DNA of 10,151 nt from Mariniphaga sp. (lineage in GTDB: Bacteria; Bacteroidota; Bacteroidia; Bacteroidales; Prolixibacteraceae): NCBI GenBank assembly GCA_013203525.1, contig JABMQB010000436.1, forward strand, positions 1 to 10,151, given 5' to 3'. Positions 1 through 7,060 of this stretch are shown piece after piece; position 1 is the first letter of the stretch; the number at the start of each line of letters is the position of its first letter. The position numbers were made by a program, and so were the translations under genes. Under the pieces are notes generated by a model, which saw only the letters and a program-made list of their open reading frames with translations, had not been told where the DNA came from and did no database searches.

Positions 1-1
1 T

Positions 2-1627
2 AATTTTTTAGACAATTTAAGAACCTTTTTAATATTCCTGGTTATTGTACTTCATTCCGGAATGGTATATGTCTCTGGAATGGACTCATTCTGGATTGTA
101 AATGATCCTTCCAAGTTCGAATCGTTGGCATGGGTTCAAACATATCTGGATATCTTTGTGATGTTTATTATGTTCTTTGTTTCAGGTTATTTTATTCCTA
201 ACTCATTAAAAAGTAAAACAAATTGGGGATTTATCAAATCAAAATTCAATAGGATAATGATTCCCTGGGTAGTTGCAGTTTTTACCCTGATACCTGCTTA
301 TAAGGCAATTTTCCTTTTTTCAAGAGGATTACCTCAGGAGGAATGGTTTTCATACTTTCATCTATTTCAAAGGACCGGAACGGATTTAAGTTTTGTTGCA
401 AATAATCCAACCCAAAGTTGGTTATGGTTCTTACCTGTGCTATTTGTATTTCAGATAATGTATTTAGCCTTGGCTAAAGTCAATTTATTATCATTCAAAA
501 TTTCGATAAAAAACGCTGTTGTTTTAACTTTTGTAATTGGCTTGATATATAGTATGGTTATTTCACTCAGCGGGCTGAAAGGTTGGGCACATACACCTGT
601 TTTTGATTTCCAAAGGGAAAGATTTCTTGTATATTTTATGGTATTTTTTTTAGGATCTTTGTGTTACAAATTAAAAGTTTTTGAATCACAAAATAAGAAC
701 GTAAGACTTTTTATTGTAGCAATTGCAGTTCTCATACCTACATTAATTGTTTTTAGAGCTGTTGCTTTAAACTTCTTTTATAATATTATTGAACCTAACA
801 GAAATTACTTTTTTGTTTCTGAACCAATAGACAGGCTAATTTATTATGCTTTAATACTTATTTCTATGCTTAGCTTTTTATATGTTTTTGTTCATGTATT
901 CAGGTTTAAGTTTAACAAAAGCAATAAAATTGCAGATCAATTAAATAGAAACTCATATCAGGTATATATAATTCATACCATTGTATTGGGGATTATTGCA
1001 ACAATATTAATTCAAATTACCATCTCACCTGTTGTTAAATATTTCATTCTTTTTATATTCACCTTTGTCGTCTGTAATGTTTTGGTATATGCCTACCAAA
1101 GGATTTTTAAACGGAATAATTTTTTTAAAATAGGCACTTTAACAGTATTGGTACTAGCACTTATTGTTATTACTTCAATCAGAAAAGAAAAAACAATTAA
1201 CGAAGACGATCAAATTACAATTCCTGAGAATATTGCATCTCCGCAAATGGGTTTACATGAAGCCGCGCTTACAGGAAATATTGAAGTCATCCGCCAGTAT
1301 ATTAAAGCCGGTTCAGATTTAAATGAAAAAGATGCAACCGGTGGTGGAAGCCCATTACACACTGCCACAACATTTGACAAAACTGAAATTGCCATGGCTC
1401 TGATTGAAGCTGGAGCAGATATAAACTTAACTAACAATGAAGGATCAACACCACTTCACACAGCTACATTCTTTTGCCGAACCGAAATTGTTAAAGCACT
1501 GCTTAAAAATGGTGCAGATGTAACTGTACGAAACAATGCAGGATCAACAGCATTGGAATCAGTCAAATTTCCATTTGAAGCTGTTAAAGGTATTTACGAA
1601 TACCTTGCTAAAGCATTTGGGGCTTAG
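2..1627 (+). CDS. Acyltransferase-3 family membrane protein with C-terminal ankyrin repeats (5' end outside window)
   Basis: The frame is open to the left edge, so the ATG at 62 is not the real start. The codons before it read LDNLRTFLIFLVIVLHSG, the typical first helix of acyltransferase-3 proteins, with the conserved histidine at 53-55. Further family marks are FVSGYF, an Arg in KSKFNRIMIPW, SWLWFLPVLFVFQ, and the late SYQVYIIH helix. Known members move acyl groups from the inner membrane onto sugars, glycans or lipids; the substrate here cannot be told. About ten hydrophobic segments are visible, the last (IGTLTVLVLALIVITSI) near 1130-1180. A short charged linker leads to about 3.5 ankyrin repeats from 1247 (visible residue 416), with the TPLHTA and ALLKNGADV signatures. 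Such a tail is unusual for the family. The frame stops at TAG 1625-1627, just before the LDYEYLKK segment that closes the second copy of the module, so the stop probably results from a one-base break. The enzyme family is confident; the role is not. Confidence 0.85.
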   Translation, partial: NFLDNLRTFLIFLVIVLHSGMVYVSGMDSFWIVNDPSKFESLAWVQTYLDIFVMFIMFFVSGYFIPNSLKSKTNWGFIKSKFNRIMIPWVVAVFTLIPAYKAIFLFSRGLPQEEWFSYFHLFQRTGTDLSFVANNPTQSWLWFLPVLFVFQIMYLALAKVNLLSFKISIKNAVVLTFVIGLIYSMVISLSGLKGWAHTPVFDFQRERFLVYFMVFFLGSLCYKLKVFESQNKNVRLFIVAIAVLIPTLIVFRAVALNFFYNIIEPNRNYFFVSEPIDRLIYYALILISMLSFLYVFVHVFRFKFNKSNKIADQLNRNSYQVYIIHTIVLGIIATILIQITISPVVKYFILFIFTFVVCNVLVYAYQRIFKRNNFFKIGTLTVLVLALIVITSIRKEKTINEDDQITIPENIASPQMGLHEAALTGNIEVIRQYIKAGSDLNEKDATGGGSPLHTATTFDKTEIAMALIEAGADINLTNNEGSTPLHTATFFCRTEIVKALLKNGADVTVRNNAGSTALESVKFPFEAVKGIYEYLAKAFGA

Positions 1628-1680
1628 TGCTTGACTATGAGTATTTAAAAAAGACTCGCCCGGAAATAGCTGTACTCATT
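1247..1680 (+). repeat. Ankyrin module, tandem copy A
   Basis: This is the first of two tandem copies of an ankyrin-repeat module. It runs from MGLHEAALTGNIEV to the LDYEYLKKTRPEIA tail and holds about 3.5 ankyrin units. Over the 125 residues up to the AFG motif I count 102 identical residues with copy B. The copies start 482 bases apart, one short of 161 codons, which is why they lie in different frames. The frame break falls inside this copy, between AFG and LDYEY. Confidence 0.9.
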
Positions 1681-2184
1681 GAGGAAGGTGTAAAAGTTGC
1701 CAAAGTACAAGAAACAGCTCCGCCGGAAATGAGTATGCATGAAGCAGCTCTAACAGGCAACATTGAAGTTATTCGCCAGCACATTAAAGCCGGTTCTGAT
1801 TTAAATGAAAAGGATGAAACAGGTGGAGGAAGTCCACTACACACTGCAACAACATTTGACAAAACTGAAGTAGCTTTAACTTTATTAGAAGCAGGTGCTA
1901 ATATAAACTTCAAGAACAACGAAGGATCTACACCGCTTCACACAGCTGCTTTCTTGTGCCGGATCGAAATTGTAAAAGCCTTGCTTAAAAATGGTGCCGA
2001 TGTAATTGTACGAAACAATGCCGGATCAACTGCATTGGAATCGGTCCAATATCCCTTTGAGGCTGTAATTAGTGTTTATGATTACCTGAGCCAGGCATTT
2101 GGTCCATTGGGTTTAAAACTTGACTATGAGTATTTAAAAAAGACCCGTCCGGAAATTGCAAAACTCATCTCAACTAATAATTAA
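1627..2184 (+). CDS. Ankyrin-repeat protein, probably the displaced C-terminus of the preceding acyltransferase
   Basis: This 185-residue frame starts at a GTG that shares its first base with the preceding TAG stop (TAGTG). It begins with LDYEYLKKTRPEIA, which is the natural end of the first ankyrin module, then a short linker, then a second complete module from 1729 that closes with the same LDYEYLKKTRPEIA tail. It has no signal peptide or membrane segment of its own. Ankyrin repeats bind other proteins, and no catalytic site is visible. Starting a protein with the tail of another domain is odd. One extra T in the CTTA at 1623-1626 would give FGALVLDYEY and fuse this frame to the acyltransferase, for 727 visible residues. 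Alternatively it is a separate protein translated by coupled termination and reinitiation at TAGTG. I favour a broken single gene. Confidence 0.7.
   Translation: MLDYEYLKKTRPEIAVLIEEGVKVAKVQETAPPEMSMHEAALTGNIEVIRQHIKAGSDLNEKDETGGGSPLHTATTFDKTEVALTLLEAGANINFKNNEGSTPLHTAAFLCRIEIVKALLKNGADVIVRNNAGSTALESVQYPFEAVISVYDYLSQAFGPLGLKLDYEYLKKTRPEIAKLISTNN
1729..2169 (+). repeat. Ankyrin module, tandem copy B
   Basis: This is the second copy of the ankyrin module, from MSMHEAALTGNIEV to LDYEYLKKTRPEIAKLI, about 82% identical in protein to copy A by hand count. Over the first 47 aligned codons I count 14 synonymous and 4 amino-acid-changing codon differences. The duplication is therefore old enough to have drifted at silent sites while the protein was conserved. 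Confidence 0.9.
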
Positions 2185-2195
2185 CGGAAGAAAAA

Positions 2196-2420
2196 ATGTT
2201 TAACTATAACTTAAAACAAATGAAAAATTCACTTCTTGTAATTCTAATTCTTACAATCATCCACATTGGTTGTAAAACCGATTCTTCGGGTCAATACAAT
2301 TATCGGGTACCTGAAAAGTTAGATGACGGAATAACTGTAGGCAATTGCAATGAGGCTAATATTGACTCTCGTTACCTTTCCGATACGGTTAATGATATAT
2401 ACAGGGGTAAATTATGGTGA
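2196..2420 (+). pseudogene. Lipoprotein leader and N-terminus of a frame-broken serine hydrolase
   Basis: This frame holds the beginning of the hydrolase whose body is at 2350-3399. The likely start is ATG 2220, giving MKNSLLVILILTIIHIGC, a compact lipoprotein signal whose lipidated cysteine would be residue 18. ATG 2196, with GGAAG five bases upstream, is the alternative and adds eight residues. After the cysteine comes YNYRVPEKLDDGITVGNC and then DIYRGK, the usual mature N-terminus of Bacteroidota serine hydrolases of this type. The frame runs into TGA at 2418-2420. Dropping one T at 2412-2413 continues it as RGKYGEVHSMLIF, which matches the family, so this is a fragment of one gene and not a separate small protein. 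Confidence 0.75.
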
Positions 2421-3399
2421 AGTACATTCAATGCTTATTTTCAAAGATAATAAACTGGTATTTGAAGAGTATCTTCAAGGGCATAAATACCAATGGGATG
2501 CCCCATATCATCACGGTGAATGGACAATCTGGAATAGAAAAATGTTGCATGGTGTTAAGTCTGTGACCAAAAGCATAACTTCTACCTGTATCGGGATAGC
2601 AATAGAACATGGTTTTATCAAAAGTGTTCATCAATCAATATTTGATTATTTGCCTGAACATCAGCACCTCAACTCAAATGGAAAAGATAAAATTACTATT
2701 GAGCATCTGCTTACAATGACTTCCGGATTAGAATGGGACGAATGGGGCACACCTCTTAGTAGTCCTAAGAATGATATCATTGGCTTGTGGTTTTTTTACG
2801 ATGATCCGATCACTGGTGTTTTAAGCAGGCCACTTATACATGAACCCGGGACAGATTTTACATATTCAGGTGGAGGAGCAATTGTTTTAGGTGAAATAAT
2901 TAAGAATGCCACAAATATGAAAATTGATGAGTTTTCCAGAATATATTTATTTGAACCTTTAGGAATTGACTCTTCCAATTGGGCAATAGAATTTGAAAAT
3001 GGTGTAATTGAAGCAGCTGGTAGTTTAGAATTAACTCCTCGGGATATGATAAAGATTGGTGCCACATTTCTTAACAAAGGTGTTTGGGAAGATCAACAAA
3101 TTGTTTCGGAACATTGGATTAAAAAATGCTCGACTTCATATCCTGGAAACCATGGTATTATCATCCCGGGTGTTAATGCCGGAAGAAATGGCTATTCTTA
3201 TTCATGGTGGATAAAATCTTATCTTAAATCGGGTAAAAGAATTAACATGTTTAACGCCGGAGGCTGGGGAGGACAGGAAATCATGATCTTTCCTGAATTA
3301 AATACAACAGTTGTTTTTACGGGTGGCAATTACGTGTCAAGGGTTAAGGTTTATAAAATTATTGAAAAGAACATTTTACCTGCTATTAATAAGCTATAA
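2350..3399 (+). CDS. Serine hydrolase, class C beta-lactamase / PBP-like family, frame-broken at its N-terminus
   Basis: This is the catalytic body of a beta-lactamase-fold serine hydrolase. The nucleophile motif SxxK is SVTK at 2560-2571, the second motif is YSG (tyrosine codon at 2863), and the third motif region AGGWGGQ (3256-3276) is followed by PELNTTVVFTGG, as in class C-like esterases and D-aminopeptidases. TMTSGLEW and a conserved TPRDMIKIG segment also fit. Known relatives act on ester or amide bonds in the cell envelope and few are true beta-lactamases; the substrate is unknown. The first 20 or so residues from ATG 2350 are a shadow of the leader frame, and authentic sequence begins near YGEVHSM (about 2412). 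If not rejoined to the leader it would lack its export signal and be misplaced in the cytoplasm. The repaired protein would be about 392 residues from ATG 2220. All catalytic motifs are intact, so the break is recent, a sequence error, or tolerated. Confidence 0.85.
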   Translation: MRLILTLVTFPIRLMIYTGVNYGEVHSMLIFKDNKLVFEEYLQGHKYQWDAPYHHGEWTIWNRKMLHGVKSVTKSITSTCIGIAIEHGFIKSVHQSIFDYLPEHQHLNSNGKDKITIEHLLTMTSGLEWDEWGTPLSSPKNDIIGLWFFYDDPITGVLSRPLIHEPGTDFTYSGGGAIVLGEIIKNATNMKIDEFSRIYLFEPLGIDSSNWAIEFENGVIEAAGSLELTPRDMIKIGATFLNKGVWEDQQIVSEHWIKKCSTSYPGNHGIIIPGVNAGRNGYSYSWWIKSYLKSGKRINMFNAGGWGGQEIMIFPELNTTVVFTGGNYVSRVKVYKIIEKNILPAINKL

Positions 3400-3491
3400 A
3401 CAAACAAAAGTGCTTGTATATAACATAACATAATCAGAGTCTAATTTAATAATTTGTAGTACATTAGAGCATAAAATTCAATAGATTCAAA

Positions 3492-4220
3492 ATGTTAAAA
3501 ATTTTTCGTAAAATCATCCGAGGGCAATTATTTGAAAATAAAACCAACAGTTCCTCCTCCCCTGTAGGTAAGTATTTGCTTTATGCAGTAGGCGAAATAA
3601 TATTAGTTGTATTTGGAATTTTAATTGCACTTCAGATTAATAACTGGAATACCAGGAGAATTGAAAAAATTAATGAAAAGAAATCCTATGAAAATATAAG
3701 ACGTCAGGTGGCAGAGGACATGGATGAATTATCCTCGGTTAAAAACGCAAACAGTTATTTTTCCTACCAATATGAATTGGCAAATCAAATTGTTTCATCA
3801 AATGATTTCAGAAAAATAGATACTCTTGCATTTCTGGCAATGAATCTGTCTCAATATTCAGATTTTCATCGCGGTGGAAAAATATATGAAACAATAGTAA
3901 ACAGCGGGGAAATACGGCTTCTTAAAAATTCTGAAATTACAAGCATGCTTCAAAGGCTTGAAATGACCTATACATATATTAATAAACTGGAAGACATTCA
4001 TTGGGAGATAATTATAAATGAATTATCACCTGAGTTAAAAGGTGTTATCAATTACTCAAACATGCAAATAATTAAACCTGAAAAACTCTTCTCTGTTGAA
4101 ATACAAAATATAATAATAGAAAGTATTTACCTGACTAAAGGAAAGGATTCTATTTATACCAAGGCTTTAGATGAAATTGAAACAATTCTGGAATTAATTG
4201 GTGAAGAATTGGATAAATAA
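3492..4220 (+). CDS. DUF6090-type single-pass membrane protein
   Basis: This 242-residue protein begins with the stereotyped FRKIIRGQLFENK segment, followed by GKYLLYAVGEIILVVFGILI, one transmembrane helix (about residues 28-48), and the ALQINNWN motif. This N-terminus marks a large uncharacterised family (DUF6090) found mainly in Bacteroidota, often in several copies per genome. The rest is charged and helical with probable coiled coil (KSYENIRRQVAEDMDEL). No catalytic motif is visible and the function is unknown. The N-terminus is probably cytoplasmic, with the large domain in the periplasm. It is preceded by 92 non-coding bases in which I find no clear promoter, and followed after 19 bases by a small membrane protein gene, which suggests co-transcription. 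An SSSSP insert before the helix departs from the usual spacing. Confidence 0.85.
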   Translation: MLKIFRKIIRGQLFENKTNSSSSPVGKYLLYAVGEIILVVFGILIALQINNWNTRRIEKINEKKSYENIRRQVAEDMDELSSVKNANSYFSYQYELANQIVSSNDFRKIDTLAFLAMNLSQYSDFHRGGKIYETIVNSGEIRLLKNSEITSMLQRLEMTYTYINKLEDIHWEIIINELSPELKGVINYSNMQIIKPEKLFSVEIQNIIIESIYLTKGKDSIYTKALDEIETILELIGEELDK

Positions 4221-4239
4221 AAAACTAAAAATTACTATC

Positions 4240-4437
4240 ATGGAAAATGAAAAGAAAAAGAAAAACAGCATGGACGAAAAAAGTGCCTGGATTATTGGAG
4301 GTACAACAATGATTGGATTGGGTGTTGGATTTATATTTCTCCAAACGAATGTTCTGATTTTTGTTGCTTCCTTAATTATTGGTATTGGAGTGGGATTAGT
4401 TATTGCTCCAATAATCATAAAAAACAAAAAAGACTAA
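4240..4437 (+). CDS. Small glycine-rich membrane protein with two helices
   Basis: I do not recognise this 65-residue protein. It opens with a highly charged MENEKKKKNSMDEK segment, then two hydrophobic helices rich in glycine (WIIGGTTMIGLGVGFIFL and VLIFVASLIIGIGVGLVI) joined by a short turn (QTN), and ends in KNKKD. The lysines at both ends suggest that both termini are cytoplasmic. The GxGxG spacing in both helices suggests tight helix packing or oligomer formation. An in-frame TTG at 4198 would add 14 residues but overlaps the preceding gene, so ATG 4240 is preferred. The gene lies 19 bases after the DUF6090 gene and 18 before a methyltransferase gene, so it is probably in the same transcript. 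It may assist the DUF6090 protein; that is a guess from position only. Confidence 0.7.
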   Translation: MENEKKKKNSMDEKSAWIIGGTTMIGLGVGFIFLQTNVLIFVASLIIGIGVGLVIAPIIIKNKKD

Positions 4438-4455
4438 TTATGAAAAAAATATATA

Positions 4456-5313
4456 ATGTTTAAAGAATTAATTGAAATAAATTCACGACCAAAACCTTTT
4501 CAGTTTTATACTGCTGATGAGTTGTGGACAGATGAGTACACTTCTAAACAAATGCTCAATTATCATTTAAATGAATCCATTGATCTTTCATCGCGGAATA
4601 AAAACTTTATAGAAAAATCAGAAAAATGGATTGCTTCCCGTTTTGATATAAATAATAATACGGTTATTGCAGATTTTGGGTGCGGTCCAGGATTATATAC
4701 AACCCGGTTTGCAGAAAGAGGAGCAAATGTCACCGGAATCGATTTTTCAGAAAACTCAATCAATTATGCAAAAAAGGTTGCGCACGAAAAAGGGCTTAAT
4801 ATTGCATATGTTGTTAAAAATTATCTGGAGTTTGAAACAACAGAAAATTTTGACCTTATTACAATGATTATGTGCGATTTTTGCGCACTAAGTCCTGAGC
4901 AAAGAAAAATAATGCTGAAAAAATTCTATTCATTATTGAAACCCGGCGGATCAGTATTGCTTGATGCATATTTATTAAATTCCTTTCATCAGAGAGAAGA
5001 AACAGCAAGCTATGAAAAGAACCAATTATTTGGGTTTTGGTCTGCAGATGATTATTATGCTTTTGTCAACACATTCAAATATGAAAAAGAAAAAGTGATT
5101 CTGGATAAATATACAATTATTGAAGAATCGCGTAAGCGCATTGTTTATAACTGGTTGCAGTATTTTAGCAAAGAATCCCTGATAACAGAATTTGAAGATA
5201 TTGGGTTTAAGGTTAAAGAAGTATACTCAGATATATCGGGTAAAACTTTCGACTCCAAATCAAACGAGATTGCCATAGTCGCAAAAAAACCAAGTAATAT
5301 TTTTGAAAAATAA
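4456..5313 (+). CDS. Class I SAM-dependent methyltransferase
   Basis: This 285-residue protein has a Rossmann-type methyltransferase core. Motif I is DFGCGPG (residues 73-79), the acidic residue that binds the ribose of SAM is in GIDFS (about 96), the mid motif is FDLITMIMCDF (from 132), and LKPGG is at 161-165. The N-terminal LWTDEYTSKQMLNYHLNE stretch, ending in SSRN, is a substrate-side extension seen in a group of small-molecule methylases of bacteria and archaea. The C-terminal 100 residues form a further domain rich in tyrosine and lysine. No radical-SAM, RNA-binding or DNA-recognition part is visible, so a small-molecule target is more likely than nucleic acid. It is followed by 109 non-coding bases, so it may end the transcript begun at 3492. 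It is not closely alike the second methyltransferase at 6423. Confidence 0.88.
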   Translation: MFKELIEINSRPKPFQFYTADELWTDEYTSKQMLNYHLNESIDLSSRNKNFIEKSEKWIASRFDINNNTVIADFGCGPGLYTTRFAERGANVTGIDFSENSINYAKKVAHEKGLNIAYVVKNYLEFETTENFDLITMIMCDFCALSPEQRKIMLKKFYSLLKPGGSVLLDAYLLNSFHQREETASYEKNQLFGFWSADDYYAFVNTFKYEKEKVILDKYTIIEESRKRIVYNWLQYFSKESLITEFEDIGFKVKEVYSDISGKTFDSKSNEIAIVAKKPSNIFEK

Positions 5314-5422
5314 ATACTAATTAAAGTTAAACAGCTATTTTATTGTGTAACTTTTCAAAGAGCAATCATCATACTATATTAAATTAAGGAAACAGAAAAT
5401 TTTATAAATAAGCATTTTTAAA

Positions 5423-6412
5423 ATGAAAGCAGTTGTATGTCCAAAATATGGTCCTCCGGAAGTTCTTCAATTTAAAGAAATTGAAAAACCTATCCCAAAA
5501 GATAATGAAGTATTAATTAAAATATTTGCCACAACGGTAAATGCTGCAGACGCAAGAATAAGGGGAGCTGTATTCCCATCCATGTTCAACATCCCTGTAA
5601 GATTATTTTTAGGAATAAGGGGACCAAGAAAAAAAATATTAGGAGTAGAATTGGCTGGTGAGATTGAAACAGTTGGAAAAAACATTTCACGTTTCAAAGA
5701 AGGTGACCAAATTTTTGCTTCCACCGGAGCAGACATGAGTGCTCATGCCGAGTATGTTTGTTTACCAGAAAATGCGGAAGTAGCAATTAAACCAACCAAT
5801 ATGACATATGAAGAAGCTGCTGCTGTTCCACATTGTGCACTGGCTGCATTATTTTTTTTAAATAAAGGAAATATTCATAATGGACAAAAAATCCTCATTT
5901 ATGGAGCTTCCGGTGGAATTGGAACTTTTGCTGTTCAAATTGCAAAATCACTCGGAGCAGAGGTTACAGGAGTATGTAGTACGGCCAATATTCAAATGGT
6001 GAAATCACTGGGAGCCGACAATGTAATTGACTACACAAAAAAAGATTTGAATCAAATAAACGGTACTTATGATATTATTTTTGATACAATAGGTAAAAGC
6101 CCAATTTCGGCATGTGGAAGAGCGTTGAATAAAAATGGATTATACATGTTAGCAGTTCATATGGATCTACCACGTATTATTGAAGGAATGAAAGTCTCCA
6201 GGAAAAATAAAATTAAAATAATTGCAGGTGTTGCAGCCTATTCAGTTGAAAACCTGAATTATTTAAAAGACCTTATTGAATCAGGTAAAATGAAAACAGT
6301 TATCGATAAGAACTATACATTTGAACAGATAATTGAAGCTCATGAATATGTGGATACGGGACACAAAAAGGGCCATGTGGTAATTACGATGAACCCGATA
6401 ACTAAATCCTAA
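5423..6412 (+). CDS. Zinc-independent NAD(P)-dependent alcohol dehydrogenase / quinone oxidoreductase family protein
   Basis: This 329-residue protein is a complete medium-chain dehydrogenase/reductase of the quinone-reductase branch. The GroES-like N-terminus (MKAVVCPKYGPPEVLQF) is followed by GVELAGEI, where zinc enzymes have GHE, and the four-cysteine structural zinc loop is absent, so it should not need zinc. The nucleotide-binding motif is GASGGIG at 161-167, followed by TFAVQIAKSLGA and the DNVIDY segment. Relatives use NADPH to reduce quinones or activated double bonds of enones; the substrate here is unknown. The length is normal for the family. Its stop is only 10 bases from the next methyltransferase, so the two are probably co-transcribed. 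The 109 bases before it may hold the promoter of this second gene group, though no convincing box is seen. Confidence 0.88.
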   Translation: MKAVVCPKYGPPEVLQFKEIEKPIPKDNEVLIKIFATTVNAADARIRGAVFPSMFNIPVRLFLGIRGPRKKILGVELAGEIETVGKNISRFKEGDQIFASTGADMSAHAEYVCLPENAEVAIKPTNMTYEEAAAVPHCALAALFFLNKGNIHNGQKILIYGASGGIGTFAVQIAKSLGAEVTGVCSTANIQMVKSLGADNVIDYTKKDLNQINGTYDIIFDTIGKSPISACGRALNKNGLYMLAVHMDLPRIIEGMKVSRKNKIKIIAGVAAYSVENLNYLKDLIESGKMKTVIDKNYTFEQIIEAHEYVDTGHKKGHVVITMNPITKS

Positions 6413-6422
6413 AATTAAATAA

Positions 6423-7037
6423 ATGTATAAGTCAGAGAAGTTTTGGGATAGAATGTCAAAAAATTATGATTCTGAAGAAAATAAGACTATAAGTGAGACA
6501 CTTGAAATAACTAAAAAACACCTTAAATCAAGTGATATTATTTTAGATTACGCATGTGCAACAGGAACTTACACTATAAATCTTTCAAGCGTTGTCAAAG
6601 AAGCTTATGGCATTGATTTTTCTCCCAAAATGATCGATGCTGCAAAAAGAAAAGCAAGTGAAAATAAAATTGAGAATATAAATTTTATACAATCAACGAT
6701 ATTTGATGAAAGATTTAACAAAGAATCTTTTGATGTAATTATTGGATTCAATATTCTACATTTACTGCAAGATTTACCGGCAGTTATACATAGAATAAAC
6801 ACTTTACTAAAACCGGGAGGGCTGTTTATTTCAGTAACACCCTGTTTGGGACAGAAAAAATCGTTCTTAAGTACTTCCCTTGCCTTTTTAAATAAAATAA
6901 AAATTGTTCCAAAAATTAATTTTTTTAAAATCTCTGATATAGAAGACTTAATTTCCCATGGACATTTTCAAATAGTTGAAATGGAAACTTTATCGGATGC
7001 CATACCAAATCAATGTATTGTGGCAAAAAAGATATAA
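6423..7037 (+). CDS. Class I SAM-dependent methyltransferase (short)
   Basis: This 204-residue methyltransferase shows FWDRMSKNYD at the start, as in UbiE/small-molecule methylases, motif I LDYACATGT (41-49), GIDFSPKM (63-70) for SAM ribose binding, and LLKPGG (128-133) before the late beta strands. Motif I has Ala-Cys-Ala-Thr where most relatives have Gly-Cys-Gly-Thr or Gly-Pro, a mild departure that leaves the fold intact. It is shorter than the enzyme at 4456 and lacks its N-terminal extension, so it is not a recent duplicate. The C-terminus SHGHFQIVEMETLSDAIPNQ is typical of the family. Ten bases upstream is the oxidoreductase and 23 bases downstream the cysteine-rich gene, which points to one transcript. 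The target is probably a small molecule; identity unknown. Confidence 0.88.
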   Translation: MYKSEKFWDRMSKNYDSEENKTISETLEITKKHLKSSDIILDYACATGTYTINLSSVVKEAYGIDFSPKMIDAAKRKASENKIENINFIQSTIFDERFNKESFDVIIGFNILHLLQDLPAVIHRINTLLKPGGLFISVTPCLGQKKSFLSTSLAFLNKIKIVPKINFFKISDIEDLISHGHFQIVEMETLSDAIPNQCIVAKKI

Positions 7038-7060
7038 AAAGAAACAATAAGTAGAATATT

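Noticed and set aside
62..64. ATG 62 as the start of the acyltransferase
   Set aside because: The frame is open to position 2 and encodes the conserved first helix with its catalytic-type histidine, so the start lies left of the window.
1210..1919. Minus-strand open frames across both ankyrin copies
   Set aside because: They mirror each other only because the plus-strand coding sequence is duplicated, and they show no recognisable protein features.
3400..3491. Promoter, terminator or recombination site in the gap after the serine hydrolase
   Set aside because: The gap holds a short TAACATAACATAA repeat but no inverted repeat with a T-run, no clear promoter box, and no attC-like structure.
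4198..4239. TTG 4198 as the start of the small membrane protein
   Set aside because: It overlaps the preceding gene and adds residues that translate that gene's end in another frame; ATG 4240 gives a compact protein.
4440..4463. Seven-codon ATG minigene (MKKIYNV) overlapping the methyltransferase start
   Set aside because: Too short to distinguish from chance in AT-rich sequence, and nothing suggests a leader peptide function.
5348..5355. TAACTTTT as a Bacteroidota -7 promoter box (TAnnTTTG) before the oxidoreductase
   Set aside because: It has one mismatch at the key G, and I find no TTTG at the expected distance upstream.
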